Positions 31,155 to 40,447 of a stretch of 64,000 bases of DNA are shown in pieces. Positions within the stretch are counted from its first letter, which is position 1, and the number at the start of each line of letters is the position of its first letter. Origin of the DNA: Saccharopolyspora gloriosae (GTDB taxonomy: Bacteria > Actinomycetota > Actinomycetes > Mycobacteriales > Pseudonocardiaceae). The position numbers and the translations under genes are program-made. The stretch covers positions 3,271,470 through 3,335,469 of the forward strand of contig NZ_CP059557.1 in NCBI RefSeq assembly GCF_022828475.1. The letters are read 5' to 3'. The notes under the pieces are model-generated. The model was not told where the DNA came from. It saw only the letters and a program-made list of their open reading frames with translations, and searched no databases.

Positions 31155-33635
31155 TCAGGGTTTCGCCGCGCTCGGCGTCGCCGGATCGGATTCGGTTTTC
31201 CCTTCTCCGGAGCCGGAGTCCGCCGCGTCGCCGGACGACGCCGACGTGGGCGAGTTCGGCTTCGGAGGTTCCTGCCCACCACCGGAACCGGCTTCGCCGG
31301 TGCCGGATGAGTCCTCCACTGCCGCCGGTTCGGCCGAGGCCCCCGACGCACCTTCGTCGCTCGCGGCAGGTTCCGGCTTCTTTCCCGCCTTCCGCTCATA
31401 TCCGAGCAGGTGATCGCGCAGCTGCAGGTGGGTGAACCGATAGCCGCCCTCCACGCGGGACAACATGCTGTGCTCCGCCAGCCCGCGCAGCAGCCGAGCC
31501 CGGCGCACCGGCAGTTCGCTCAACGCCATCGCTCGCGCCAGCCATTCGGAGGCGGCGTTCTTCGCGGTGTCGAAGGGGAACACGTCGGCGTGCCAGGCGG
31601 CGGGCGCGGCGAGTCCGGCGACGAGCAGGCCGAGGCCCGCGTCCAGCGCCCGTTCGTCGAGCAGCGTCCCGCTGAACAGCACCGGCAGCACACCGAGCAG
31701 TCCGGCGGCCCCCACCAGGGGAGCGGAGTTCCGCAGCAGCTTGGAACCCTGCCCGTCGAACGCCTCGTACTGGTCCTCGCCGAACTGCCACCACACCTCG
31801 TCGCGGGCGGCAGTGGTGAGTCCGGCGACGATGCCCAGCACCGCGCCGATCCCCATCGAGGTCAGCAGCTCCTGCGGCCCGATCCAGAACATGGAGACGC
31901 CGACCAGCACCGCCCCGGCTGCACCGAGCGCGGCGCTGTTGCCCGGCATCTTCGACCACGCCTCGACCGCGCTCATGATGGTCAGGAACGCCGCGACGAT
32001 CACCGCCGGAACCCCGACCCACAGCGGCTGGTCCGCGAGCCAGTTCGTGGCGGGCGTGGTGAGCCCGACGAGGGCCAGGCTCACCACCAGACCGAGCACG
32101 TAGCCGCAGGCCGCGGTGATCCAGCCTTGCGGAATGGTCCCGGCCTTCTGCGCGGGCCGGACCCACGGCAGCGTCGAGAGGTGGTCGAGGAACGCGACGT
32201 AGCCGACCAGCAGCACCGCCGTCACGAGAGCGGCGGCCGGGCCGAGCAGCATGCCCATCGCCAGCGTCGTGCCCGTGACGGATCCGGCGAGCACCCCGGG
32301 AAGTCCGCGCCCGAACACGTGCACCAGCGTGCTCGACGGCAGGAAGCGCGCCCATGCGACGAGACTCGGCAGGCGGGTGCGGGCGGTGAGGTCGTTGCAC
32401 AGCGGGCTGGCCGAGACTCGTGCCAGGAACCGCAGCGTTCGCAACACCTTCTCCGGTGGGTAGCCGAGGTTTTCGGCCTGCCGGGTGGGAACGGCGGTGA
32501 GGTAGGCGTCGAACACTTCGCGGCGCCGTTGCTCGAGCGTGCCGGTGAGATCGACCTCCGACGGCGGCCGGTCCTGGTAGGCCAGCGCCATCAGGCTCAG
32601 CATCAGCGGCGAGTCCAGCAGTCGCCACAGCTCCGGATCGGTGCGCAGCGCGGCGCGCACGCCGTCCACGCGCGGGCCGAGGCGGGTGAAGAATTCCACG
32701 ACCTGCTTGCGCGTGAGCGGGTTGATGGTGACGGAACTGTTGAGCTGCAGCGGCGTGGTGAGCGCTTCGTGCTCCTCATCGCGGCAGCACACGACGAGCT
32801 CGCGGATGAGGAAGGCGTCCCGCACGTTGTTGATCTCGTTGACGCAGCGTTCCTGGTATTCGGGCGGAACTTCGTCGAGCCCGTCGAGCATCAGCCCGAT
32901 TTTGCCCTGCTCGAGCCAGATCCGGCCGAGCGACGGGTGGATGGTGTAGCGGCGTTCGATCTCGCGCAGCAGCCACTTCTGGAAATCGCCGGGCGGTGCG
33001 GGCCTGCGGTTGTCCCACCGCCAGCCGGACATCGCCCACGACCCGAGATCGATGATCAGCGGAATCGGATGCTTCTGGTCGCCCGTGGCCCGCAGCGCCA
33101 GCGCGCGGGTCAGTTCGAGCAGCAGCGTGGACTTGCCGGAGCCGGGCGCACCGAGGATCAGCAGCGAGCCGTGTGCGTCGTCGAGAGTCTTCGGCAGGTC
33201 GGCGTGCGCGGGCAGCCGAGATTTTCCGCCTTGGCCCAATTGCACGATCACGTCGGCGGGACGGGCGACCGTCGGGGGCACCTCGTCGACGTCGAGCAGC
33301 CGCGTGACGTGCTCGGCGAGGGAGCCGTCGATCCGTTCGCGCGCGTAGCGCTCGGCGCTTTGCACGGAGCGTTCACGGTTCGACGGGGAGTTGAGCCGGC
33401 GCGCGGTGATGGGCTTGTCGGTGTTGGTGACCCGCTCCCACCCGGCCAGCGCGACGGCGAACAGCAGGAACACGATGACCAGCGGCCACAGGAACGTCGC
33501 GAGCGGCTGCAGGAATCCGGGCAGGTGACCGCCGGTTCCGATGCTGATGGCGGTGGGGACGAGGACCAGCGTGACCGCACCGCCGGCTCCGATGAGCAGT
33601 GCCGTCCGCACCGTGCGGGCGAGCCTGTTCTGCAT
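31155..33635 (-). CDS. Membrane-anchored NACHT domain NTPase
   Basis: 826 residues. Two N-terminal membrane helices (about residues 11-31 and 45-66), then a NACHT ATPase: Walker A GAPGSGKST at 162-170 and Walker B LMLDGLDE at 248-255, with PLIIDLGSW between. After the ATPase and its helical part come about seven hydrophobic segments (roughly residues 450-670), then a soluble winged-helix-like piece (RGLAEHSMLSRVEGGYRFTHLQLRDHLLGYE). The last 75 residues are Ser/Gly/Pro/Glu-rich and disordered. NACHT proteins are STAND-type switches; several bacterial ones act in phage defence, but membrane forms such as this are common in actinomycetes and uncharacterised. No nuclease, protease or TIR effector is fused. 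Confidence 0.9.
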   Translation of the reverse strand: MQNRLARTVRTALLIGAGGAVTLVLVPTAISIGTGGHLPGFLQPLATFLWPLVIVFLLFAVALAGWERVTNTDKPITARRLNSPSNRERSVQSAERYARERIDGSLAEHVTRLLDVDEVPPTVARPADVIVQLGQGGKSRLPAHADLPKTLDDAHGSLLILGAPGSGKSTLLLELTRALALRATGDQKHPIPLIIDLGSWAMSGWRWDNRRPAPPGDFQKWLLREIERRYTIHPSLGRIWLEQGKIGLMLDGLDEVPPEYQERCVNEINNVRDAFLIRELVVCCRDEEHEALTTPLQLNSSVTINPLTRKQVVEFFTRLGPRVDGVRAALRTDPELWRLLDSPLMLSLMALAYQDRPPSEVDLTGTLEQRRREVFDAYLTAVPTRQAENLGYPPEKVLRTLRFLARVSASPLCNDLTARTRLPSLVAWARFLPSSTLVHVFGRGLPGVLAGSVTGTTLAMGMLLGPAAALVTAVLLVGYVAFLDHLSTLPWVRPAQKAGTIPQGWITAACGYVLGLVVSLALVGLTTPATNWLADQPLWVGVPAVIVAAFLTIMSAVEAWSKMPGNSAALGAAGAVLVGVSMFWIGPQELLTSMGIGAVLGIVAGLTTAARDEVWWQFGEDQYEAFDGQGSKLLRNSAPLVGAAGLLGVLPVLFSGTLLDERALDAGLGLLVAGLAAPAAWHADVFPFDTAKNAASEWLARAMALSELPVRRARLLRGLAEHSMLSRVEGGYRFTHLQLRDHLLGYERKAGKKPEPAASDEGASGASAEPAAVEDSSGTGEAGSGGGQEPPKPNSPTSASSGDAADSGSGEGKTESDPATPSAAKP

Positions 33636-34090
33636 GATCTCTCTCCACGAGTCGGCGACCGCGCGTGCGCCTTCAAACTATGGTCCGGCGGGCACGGACT
33701 GTAAACGCTCCATTCCGGTCGGTGTGGCCGAGTGTGATCAGTGACGCGATGAACGGCACCGATCGAACGCCGGGCCGAAGCGGGTGGGTTACAGCTTCAC
33801 CAACGCTGCCACGGGGACCGGCGATCGGAAACGGGCGGGCGAGGTGCGGCACGACTCGGTCCGCCGCGCGAAGAGCGCCGAGCAGCCCGCTTCCTGCGGC
33901 GACGGCGCGCACTACGTGGTGATGTTTCCGTTCTCGGCGCCGGATGCTGATACGTCGGGCGCCGAATCGGCGGACGAGAGGGCGGATGGGGATCCGCCTG
34001 CCGGGGAACTGGTCCGGGTGATGGCCGAGCGTGCCGTCGCCGAAGGGTCGAGGCCGATGATCCTTACCTGATCGGCGGATACCGCCAGGG
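33636..34090. other. Intergenic stretch without a convincing gene
   Basis: About 455 bases between the NACHT gene and the aldo/keto reductase gene. A plus-strand frame from 33784 to 34071 (95 codons) is open, but it lacks a clear ribosome-binding site and family similarity that I can recognise. The NACHT promoter should lie near 33650-33720, where the sequence is AT-richer (CTTCAAACTATGG). Confidence 0.4.
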
Positions 34091-35026
34091 TCATCCGGCG
34101 ATGATGTCGCCCCGCTTGGACGGGATCGCGTCGAGCGACGCGAGGATCTCCTCGTCGAGGGAGATCGCACCGGCGGCGATGTTCTCTTCGAGGTGTCCGA
34201 GGGTGGCGGTACCGCGGATCAGGTGCACGTTCGGGGCGTGGTGCAGCAGCCAGGCGAGGCCGATCTGCGAAGGGGTGCTGCCCAGCGAGCGGGCCGCGGC
34301 GATGACGGCGGGTTCGTCGGTCACCTTCGGCATGCCGGGGAAGGCGCCGCCCAGCGGGAAGTAGGGCACCCAGGCGATGTTCTCGGCCACGCAGAGCTGG
34401 AGGAGATCCTCGCCGTCGCGGGTCACCAGGCTGTAAGCGTTCTGCACGCAGGCGATGCCCGCCGGGAGCGCTCGGCGCAGGTCGTCGGCGGTGACGGTGC
34501 TGAGGCCGATCTCGCCGATCTTGCCTTCCTCGCGCAGCGCGATGAGCACCGCGAGCTGGTCGTCGATGTCGACCCGCTGGTCGCCTTCGGCGATCAGGCC
34601 GGGGCCGACGTCCGCGCGGCGCAGGTTGACCAGGGGGATCTGGTCGAGCCCGAGGCTGGTGAGGTTGGCATCGAGGTCGGCTCGCAGTTCCTCCGGTCGC
34701 TGCGCGAGCCGCAGCGGGAGCGGACCGCCGGAGGCGGGGGTGGCGCCGATCTTGCTGGCGATGAGCACGCCGTCGCCCGCCGCCTCGCGGATGAGCTCGT
34801 TGGCCAGGCCGTTCCCGTAGAACTGAGCGGTGTCGATGTGGTCGACGCCGAGTTCGAGGGCACGGCGCAGGATCGCGAGGCCTGCGGCGCGATCGTCGTG
34901 CAGCCGTTCGAGTTGCATCGCTCCGTATCCGACCCGGGCCACCGTGCGGCCGGCGAGGTGGGCGGCGCCGCCGGGCCGTGTCGCGCCGGTGGTCGCGGGA
35001 TCGGAGGAAGGGGTGGGTGAAGTCAT
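34091..35026 (-). CDS. Aldo/keto reductase
   Basis: 311 residues from the ATG at 35026. Typical AKR barrel: VARVGYGAMQLERLHDD, catalytic Asp and Tyr in VDHIDTAQFYGNGLANELIREA, Lys in VLIASKIG, and NADPH-binding LIRGTATLGHLEENIAA near the end. The usual catalytic His after strand 4 is replaced: the text reads PLVNLRRADVG, a variant seen in an actinobacterial AKR subgroup as I recall. It is divergent from a TetR gene with two palindromes between them (35065-35112), so repression by that TetR is likely. Substrate unknown; probably a reactive aldehyde or quinone-like inducer. Confidence 0.92.
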   Translation of the reverse strand: MTSPTPSSDPATTGATRPGGAAHLAGRTVARVGYGAMQLERLHDDRAAGLAILRRALELGVDHIDTAQFYGNGLANELIREAAGDGVLIASKIGATPASGGPLPLRLAQRPEELRADLDANLTSLGLDQIPLVNLRRADVGPGLIAEGDQRVDIDDQLAVLIALREEGKIGEIGLSTVTADDLRRALPAGIACVQNAYSLVTRDGEDLLQLCVAENIAWVPYFPLGGAFPGMPKVTDEPAVIAAARSLGSTPSQIGLAWLLHHAPNVHLIRGTATLGHLEENIAAGAISLDEEILASLDAIPSKRGDIIAG

Positions 35027-35064
35027 GGTGGGTCCTGTTCGAGTGAGATGATGGAACGAGAGGC

Positions 35065-35112
35065 GGAGGAGCCTCCGGTAATGACGACGGTAGCACAGAC
35101 GGAGGTGCCTCC
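35065..35112. promoter_or_regulatory. Paired TetR operators overlapping the TetR ribosome-binding site
   Basis: Two palindromes, GGAGGAGCCTCC at 35065-35076 and GGAGGTGCCTCC at 35101-35112, centres 36 bases apart, in the 89-base gap between the divergent reductase and TetR genes. The second includes the GGAGG used by the TetR TTG start at 35116. This suggests autorepression of TetR together with control of the reductase. Confidence 0.65.
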
Positions 35113-35115
35113 ACT

Positions 35116-35700
35116 TTGAGTGATCTCGAGCCGACGCGCGCCCGCCCCGCCCGCGCCGATGCGCGGCGCAACCGCGAGAAGGTCCTCGCGGCCGCCTGCG
35201 CCGCGTTCACCGCCAGCGGCGGAACCGTCTCGCTGGAAGCCGTCGCGCGCGAAGCGGGTGTCGGGATCGGCACCCTCTACCGCCACTTCCCAACTCGGGA
35301 GGCGCTCGTTGAGGCCGTGTACGCGGCCGAGCTCGACGACGTGGTCGCCAGCGCCGCCGAACTGCTCGACGAACTGCCGCCCGACGCGGCGCTGCGAGCG
35401 TGGATGGAGCGCTACGCGGCCTTCGTCGCGGCGAAGCGCGGGATGTTCGACACGCTTCGCGCCGGTTGGGAATCCGGCAGCATGGCGCAACCCGCCACGC
35501 GAGAGCGGATCACCGCCGCGGTCGCGACGATTCTCGAGGCCGGAGCGCGAACGGGTTCGCTGCGCGCGGACGTCCCGGCCGACGACGTCGTCGCCATGCT
35601 GCTGGGGGTGTTCTTCTCCGCGACGTCCGGGAACGCCCCGGAGCAGACGACCCGGCTGCTCGACCTCATCCTCGACGCCGTGCGAGCTCCCACCAGGTGA
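35116..35700 (+). CDS. TetR family transcriptional regulator
   Basis: 194 residues. HTH: RREKVLAAA-type helix 1 (RRNREKVLAAACAAFTASGG), then SLEAVAREAGVGIGTLYRHFPTREALVEAVY. The C-terminal half (WMERYAAFVAAKRGMFDTLR, VPADDVVAMLLGVFFS) is the TetR_C / SACE_7040-like ligand domain. The start is a TTG at 35116 with GGAGGT 9 nt upstream inside the operator; a later ATG is not available before the HTH. It is divergent from the aldo/keto reductase and likely represses it. Its stop is within an inverted repeat shared with grpE. Confidence 0.92.
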   Translation: MSDLEPTRARPARADARRNREKVLAAACAAFTASGGTVSLEAVAREAGVGIGTLYRHFPTREALVEAVYAAELDDVVASAAELLDELPPDAALRAWMERYAAFVAAKRGMFDTLRAGWESGSMAQPATRERITAAVATILEAGARTGSLRADVPADDVVAMLLGVFFSATSGNAPEQTTRLLDLILDAVRAPTR

Positions 35701-35749
35701 ACGGACCGCTTGACCGGTCCCTCGGGGCAAAAGCGACATTCACCTGGTG
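35691..35749. terminator. Bidirectional terminator between TetR and grpE
   Basis: Perfect 11-base inverted repeat CACCAGGTGAA (35691-35701) / TTCACCTGGTG (35739-35749) spanning both convergent stop codons. The loop holds a second hairpin GGACCG..CGGTCC. The inner part (GTGAACGGACCG) resembles the palindromic repeats at 45057-45306. Confidence 0.55.
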
Positions 35750-36417
35750 CTGCACTGCCCGACGCGCACCAGGGCGGGGCGGATCAGGTGGCCGTGGACG
35801 CGGTAACCGGGGCGGAGCACTTCGGTGATCCGGGCGCCCGGCTCGACTTCCTTGTGGTGCAACGGGATCACGGTGTGCGGCTCGGGATGTTCGGGTGGGG
35901 CGGCCTCGTGCTCGACCGGGTCGAACGGTTCGTCGAGCGGGTCGATGCGGTGCAGGCCCTCGGCGGCGAGGGTCTGCTGCAGTTGCTTGTGCACCGCGTT
36001 CAGCGCCTCCGGGTGGTGGCGGGCGCCGATCTCGACGGCGTCGAGCACCGGAAGCAGTTGGGAGAGCACGTTCTCCGCCGCGCGGTCCAGGTGCGTGGTC
36101 TGCTCTCGGAGCATGCGCTTGCGGTAGTTGTCGAAATCGGCCGTCACCCGGCGCAGCGTTTCCAGGTGCGCGTCGCGTTCTCCCTGGAGCCGGGTGATCT
36201 GCTCGGGATCCGTTGGCGCACTTTCGATCCGGGTGGGGTTCGCAGAGTCATCGGCAGCCCCGGAATCCGTACCGGGACGGGAATCCGAGGTCGTCGGTGG
36301 CTCTGCGGAATCGGCGTCCACGCGGGGAGGAGCCACGACGTGCGGCCTGGCGGGGCGTCGCTCCGCGGGCATCGGGAGCGCGTTCCGGGGTGGGCCGCCG
36401 GGACGGTCGTCGTCCAT
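35740..36417 (-). CDS. grpE: GrpE nucleotide exchange factor
   Basis: 225 residues. Residues 1-70 are an acidic, disordered extension; then come the long helix (LQGERDAHLETLRRVTADFDNYRKRM), the four-helix part (NVLSQLLPVLDAVEIGARHHP, AVHKQLQQTLAAEGLHRID) and the beta wing (GARITEVLRPGYRVHGHLIRPALVRVGQ). It exchanges ADP on DnaK. The ATG at 36417 lies 3 bases after the dnaK stop. Order dnaK-grpE matches actinobacteria but dnaJ and hspR do not follow, so this may be a paralogous pair. Confidence 0.95.
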   Translation of the reverse strand: MDDDRPGGPPRNALPMPAERRPARPHVVAPPRVDADSAEPPTTSDSRPGTDSGAADDSANPTRIESAPTDPEQITRLQGERDAHLETLRRVTADFDNYRKRMLREQTTHLDRAAENVLSQLLPVLDAVEIGARHHPEALNAVHKQLQQTLAAEGLHRIDPLDEPFDPVEHEAAPPEHPEPHTVIPLHHKEVEPGARITEVLRPGYRVHGHLIRPALVRVGQCSTR

Positions 36418-36420
36418 CGC

Positions 36421-38316
36421 TCACTCCTTGTCGCCGCCGGGCTCGTCGACGATCTCCGCGTCCACCACGTCGTCGTCGGACCCCGAGCCACCGGAACCTG
36501 AGGAAGCGCCGGAACCCGAACCGCCCGAACCCGAGCCCGCGGCGGAACCGCCGGCCCCGCCGTCGCCCGCGGCTCCGGTGTCGCTGTAAAGCGCCTGGCC
36601 GAGCGCTTGGGACTCGGTGGCGAGCTTCTCCGCCGCCGTCTGGATCGCGGCGACGTCCTGCCCGCGCAACGCCTCGTTGGTCTCGCCGATCGCCGCGCGC
36701 ACCCGGTCCTTGACGTCGGCGGGCAGCTGCGCGTCGTTGTCGGTGAGGACCTTCTCCGTTTGGTAGACGAGGGTTTCGGCCTGGTTGCGGGCCTCGGCCT
36801 CTTCACGACGCTGCTTGTCCTCGTCGGCGTGCGCCTCGGCGTCGGAGACCATCCGGTCGATGTCCTCCTTCGGCAGCGCGGAGCCCCCGGAGATCTGGAT
36901 GGACTGCTCTTTGCCGGTGCCGAGGTCCTTGGCGTTGACGTGCACGATGCCGTTGGCGTCGATGTCGAAGGACACCTCGATCTGCGGCACCCCGCGCGGG
37001 GAAGGCGGCAGGCCCGTCAAGTCGAAGCTGCCGAGCTTCTTGTTGTGCGCCGCGATCTCGCGCTCGCCCTGGAAGACCTGGATCTGCACCGAGGGCTGGT
37101 TGTCGTCGGCCGTGGTGAACGTTTCGGAGCGCTTCGTGGGGATCGTGGTGTTGCGCTCGATCAGCTTGGTCATGATGCCGCCCTTGGTCTCGATGCCCAG
37201 GGACAGCGGGGTGACGTCCAGCAGCAGGACGTCCTTGACCTCACCGCGCAGCACACCGGCCTGCAGGGCGGCGCCGACGGCGACGACCTCATCGGGGTTC
37301 ACGCCCTTGTGGGGTTCCTTGCCGTCGGTGAGTTCCTTGACGAGCTCGGTGACGGCGGGCATCCGGGTGGAGCCGCCGACGAGCACCACGTGGTCGACGT
37401 CCTGCACCGAGATCCCCGCGTCGCGCACCGCGTTCTCGAACGGTTTGCGGGTGCGTTCCAGCAGGTCGGAGGTGATGCGCTCGAACTCGGCTCGGGACAG
37501 CGTCTCGTCGAGGAACATCGGGTTCTTCTCGGCGTCCACCGTGATGTACGGCAGGTTGATGTTCGTGGTGGAGGAGCTGGAGAGCTCGATCTTGGCCTTC
37601 TCTGCGGCTTCCTTGATCCGCTGCAAGGCCATCTTGTCCTTGGTGAGGTCGATGCCCGACGACGCCTTGAACCGCTCCACGAGCCAGTCCACGATCCGCT
37701 GGTCCCAGTCGTCGCCGCCGAGGTCGGTGTCCCCGGACGTCGCCTTCACCTCGACCAGGCCTTCGCCCACGTCCAGCAGCGACACGTCGAACGTGCCGCC
37801 GCCCAGGTCGAACACGAGGATGGTCTGCTCCTTCTCGCCCTTCTCCAGGCCGTAAGCGAGCGCGGCCGCGGTGGGCTCGTTGATGATCCGCAGCACGTTG
37901 AGCCCGGCGATCTGGCCGGCCTCCTTCGTGGTCTGGCGCTGCGCGTCGTCGAAGTAGGCCGGGACGGTGACCACCGCGTCGGTGACCTCCTCGCCGACGT
38001 ACGTTTCCGCGTCGCGCTTGAGCTTCATCAGGACCCGGGCGCTGATCTCCTGCGCGGTGTAGTTCTTGTCGTCGATCGTCGTCTTCCAGTCGGTGCCCAT
38101 GTGGCGCTTGACCGACCGGATGGTGCGGTCGACGTTCGTCACCGCCTGGTTCTTCGCCGGCTGCCCGGTCAGCAGCTCACCGCTGCGCGCGAAGGCCACC
38201 ACCGACGGCGTGGTGCGCGCCCCCTCCGAGTTCGCGATGACCGTCGCGTCGCCGCCTTCGAGCACGGCCACCACGGAGTTCGTCGTGCCCAGGTCGATGC
38301 CCACCGCTCGCCCCAT
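36421..38316 (-). CDS. dnaK: Chaperone DnaK (Hsp70)
   Basis: 631 residues from the ATG at 38316. ATPase signatures [36 protein letters not shown] and [17 protein letters not shown] are intact, as is the interdomain linker [18 protein letters not shown]. The substrate domain is complete and the C-terminal lid ends in a Gly/Ser-rich tail with [14 protein letters not shown]. It is followed by grpE on the same strand. I do not see the HspR inverted repeat (CTTGAGT-N7-ACTCAAG) or a CIRCE element in the 197 bases upstream. An upstream extension of the open frame to 39342 has no family similarity. Confidence 0.97.
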   Translation of the reverse strand: MGRAVGIDLGTTNSVVAVLEGGDATVIANSEGARTTPSVVAFARSGELLTGQPAKNQAVTNVDRTIRSVKRHMGTDWKTTIDDKNYTAQEISARVLMKLKRDAETYVGEEVTDAVVTVPAYFDDAQRQTTKEAGQIAGLNVLRIINEPTAAALAYGLEKGEKEQTILVFDLGGGTFDVSLLDVGEGLVEVKATSGDTDLGGDDWDQRIVDWLVERFKASSGIDLTKDKMALQRIKEAAEKAKIELSSSSTTNINLPYITVDAEKNPMFLDETLSRAEFERITSDLLERTRKPFENAVRDAGISVQDVDHVVLVGGSTRMPAVTELVKELTDGKEPHKGVNPDEVVAVGAALQAGVLRGEVKDVLLLDVTPLSLGIETKGGIMTKLIERNTTIPTKRSETFTTADDNQPSVQIQVFQGEREIAAHNKKLGSFDLTGLPPSPRGVPQIEVSFDIDANGIVHVNAKDLGTGKEQSIQISGGSALPKEDIDRMVSDAEAHADEDKQRREEAEARNQAETLVYQTEKVLTDNDAQLPADVKDRVRAAIGETNEALRGQDVAAIQTAAEKLATESQALGQALYSDTGAAGDGGAGGSAAGSGSGGSGSGASSGSGGSGSDDDVVDAEIVDEPGGDKE

Positions 38317-38513
38317 TGCGCCTCCTCGCCTCGGCCACACCGCAGCCCGGCCGTGCGGCGTCACCACATGACTCCTCACTCCAGGCTCGGAGGTGGGCGC
38401 GGTCCACCGGTAGGGGAGAACGGCCCTGGTGGGGTGGCGCCGCGCCGGGTTTCCGCGACGCGCCGAGCGCTTCCGCCGCAGTGGTGCGACAACGGCACCG
38501 AGCTCGCAGGCGG

Positions 38514-39053
38514 TCAGGAGTCGGCGAGTGCCAGCAGCCGGGTCACCGTGGTCCAGTTGCGCGCGGTGGTCCGCAATCCGAGGCGGCGCTCCCACCAGGA
38601 CTGCGGCACTCGCGAGTTCCGCACTCCGTCCGGGCACCACACGTAGATCTCGCGCTCCCCGAAGCGCACCTCGTCCGGAGCGAACGCAGCCGGGTCGAGC
38701 TCGGCGAGCACCGCGGGATCGGGCCGCGCGGACAGGAACGTGACCAGGTACCGCGCCGGAATCGTCGCCACCTCGGCCAGCGGATCGGTGGCCACCACTT
38801 CGGCCAGTTCGTCGCGGGTCCGGACCACCACGGGCACGTCGAGCCCGAACTCCTGGCTGATGCCCGCCGAGATCACCCGCTCCGACTCCCCGGCGGGCAT
38901 GGTGGCGGAGAACACAACGTTGCCGCTCTGCAGGTGCGTGGCGACCTCGTCGAAGCCGAGCCCGGCCATCGCGGCGCGCAACCGCTGCATCGGAATCCTG
39001 TTGTGTTTGCCCAGGTTGACGCCTCGGAGCAAGGCGATCTGCCGGTGCCGCAC
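38514..39053 (-). CDS. DUF1697 domain-containing protein
   Basis: 179 residues from a GTG at 39053 with GGGGAGGA 5 nt upstream; an open frame extends further up to 39149 without family similarity. DUF1697 signature: [36 protein letters not shown] and the late [36 protein letters not shown]. The family has a ferredoxin-like fold; function unknown. It lies upstream of dnaK on the same strand with a 197-base gap. The divergent neighbour is a metallo-hydrolase gene. Confidence 0.9.
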   Translation of the reverse strand: MRHRQIALLRGVNLGKHNRIPMQRLRAAMAGLGFDEVATHLQSGNVVFSATMPAGESERVISAGISQEFGLDVPVVVRTRDELAEVVATDPLAEVATIPARYLVTFLSARPDPAVLAELDPAAFAPDEVRFGEREIYVWCPDGVRNSRVPQSWWERRLGLRTTARNWTTVTRLLALADS

Positions 39054-39202
39054 CGAATCCTCCCCAGTCCTGTCGCCGACGCCGCTCGACGGCGTGCCGG
39101 GATCGAGCGGAGCCGCGTTCGCCACGAGCATGCCTTCCGCCCACGACAACGTCTCCTACAGTCCGGCGCAGCACCCGCACCGTCGCGAGGAAGAGGCAGA
39201 CC

Positions 39203-40363
39203 GTGGACACCAGCGGCCTCAAGGTGACCGGAACCCGGCAACGAGAAGCGTGGGCGGAGAAAGTGCTGCCGCCGGTGGAGAAGGTCCGCGACGGCCTGTG
39301 GTCCATCCCGGTGCCGATCCCGGACAACCCGCTGCGGTACACGCTGATCTACGCGTTGGAACTGCCCGGCGGGGTGGCGCTCGTCGACGCGGGCTGGGAC
39401 CACGAGGACTCGTGGCTCGCGCTGGTCGCGGGCCTGGCGGCCGCGGGTTACGAACCGGCCGACGTGCGCGCGGTGCTGGTCACCCACGTGCACCCGGACC
39501 ACTTCGGGCTCGCCGGACGCGTGCGGGAGGCGTCCGGTGCCTGGATCGGGATGCACGCCGCCGACGCCGAGCTGGTGCGGCCGGACGACGTGCTCACCGG
39601 GGTCGCCGCCGAACGCGCTCGGCAGCAGCTGCGCGCCACGGGCGCACCGCCGCACGTGCTCGACGAACCGCGCGAGGGCGCCCGCGCGCACCTGCTCGAC
39701 GACGCCGCCGAACGGCTCATCGCCGACCACGATCGCGTGGACCTGCCGGGCTGGGACCTGCGCGCGGTGTGGACTCCGGGGCACACGCCCGGCCACCTGT
39801 GCTTCCACGAACGCGAGCACGGACTGCTGCTCTCCGGTGATCACGTGCTGCCGCGGATCAGCCCGAACATCTCGCTTTATCCGGGACATGCGGCGGATCC
39901 GTTATCCGATTACCTCGAATCGCTGCGCAAAGTCGGGGACATCAACGCCGAGGAGGTGCTTCCCGCGCACGAATACCGGTTCAGCGGGCTGCGATTCCGC
40001 ACCGACGCGCTGCGCGCGCACCACGGTGAACGGCTCGCCGAGATCGAGCGCGCCGTCGCCGACCGGCCCGGCAGCACCTGCTGGGACGTGACTTCCGGTC
40101 TCAGCTGGTCCCGGCCGTTCGAGACGCTCTCGGAGTTCCAGATGCGGATCGCGTTGCGGGAATCCTTGGCGCACCTCGTGCTGCTGGACAGGCGTGAGCG
40201 GGTGCGGAAGTCGGATGAGACGATCCCCAGGTGGTTCCCGGCTTGGGAGCCCGATCAGAATGACCTGCGCAGCGGGTCCTCGGCGGCTCCGCGGTTGACA
40301 GGACAACAATGGAAAGGGCCGTTCCGCGAGAACCGGTTCCCGACCGGGAACGGTCTGGCTTGA
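39203..40363 (+). CDS. MBL-fold metallo-hydrolase
   Basis: 386 residues from the GTG at 39203 (GAGGAAGAGGCAGACC upstream). The metallo-beta-lactamase metal site is complete: [15 protein letters not shown] (HxHxDH), the next His in [14 protein letters not shown], and Asp in [15 protein letters not shown], with the final His in VLPAHEYRF. The C-terminal region ([31 protein letters not shown]) is an alpha-helical tail typical of a group of actinobacterial hydrolases often near acyl-CoA genes; a thioesterase-like role is possible. It is followed by a crotonase gene 85 bases downstream on the same strand. Confidence 0.9.
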   Translation: MDTSGLKVTGTRQREAWAEKVLPPVEKVRDGLWSIPVPIPDNPLRYTLIYALELPGGVALVDAGWDHEDSWLALVAGLAAAGYEPADVRAVLVTHVHPDHFGLAGRVREASGAWIGMHAADAELVRPDDVLTGVAAERARQQLRATGAPPHVLDEPREGARAHLLDDAAERLIADHDRVDLPGWDLRAVWTPGHTPGHLCFHEREHGLLLSGDHVLPRISPNISLYPGHAADPLSDYLESLRKVGDINAEEVLPAHEYRFSGLRFRTDALRAHHGERLAEIERAVADRPGSTCWDVTSGLSWSRPFETLSEFQMRIALRESLAHLVLLDRRERVRKSDETIPRWFPAWEPDQNDLRSGSSAAPRLTGQQWKGPFRENRFPTGNGLA

Positions 40364-40447
40364 CTGTTTTTCCCGGCGCGGGTAACACTCCAAGTTCAGG
40401 CCCACCACCGGCGAGGCCGATTCCCTCGGCGAACAGAGGAGAACAGC

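Noticed and set aside
33784-34071. A 95-codon plus-strand frame between NACHT and reductase genes
   Set aside because: No recognisable family, no clear ribosome-binding site, and codon pattern not better than the alternatives.
38317-39342. Upstream extension of the dnaK open frame
   Set aside because: The sequence before the ATG at 38316 has no Hsp70 similarity and overlaps DUF1697 on the same strand in another frame.
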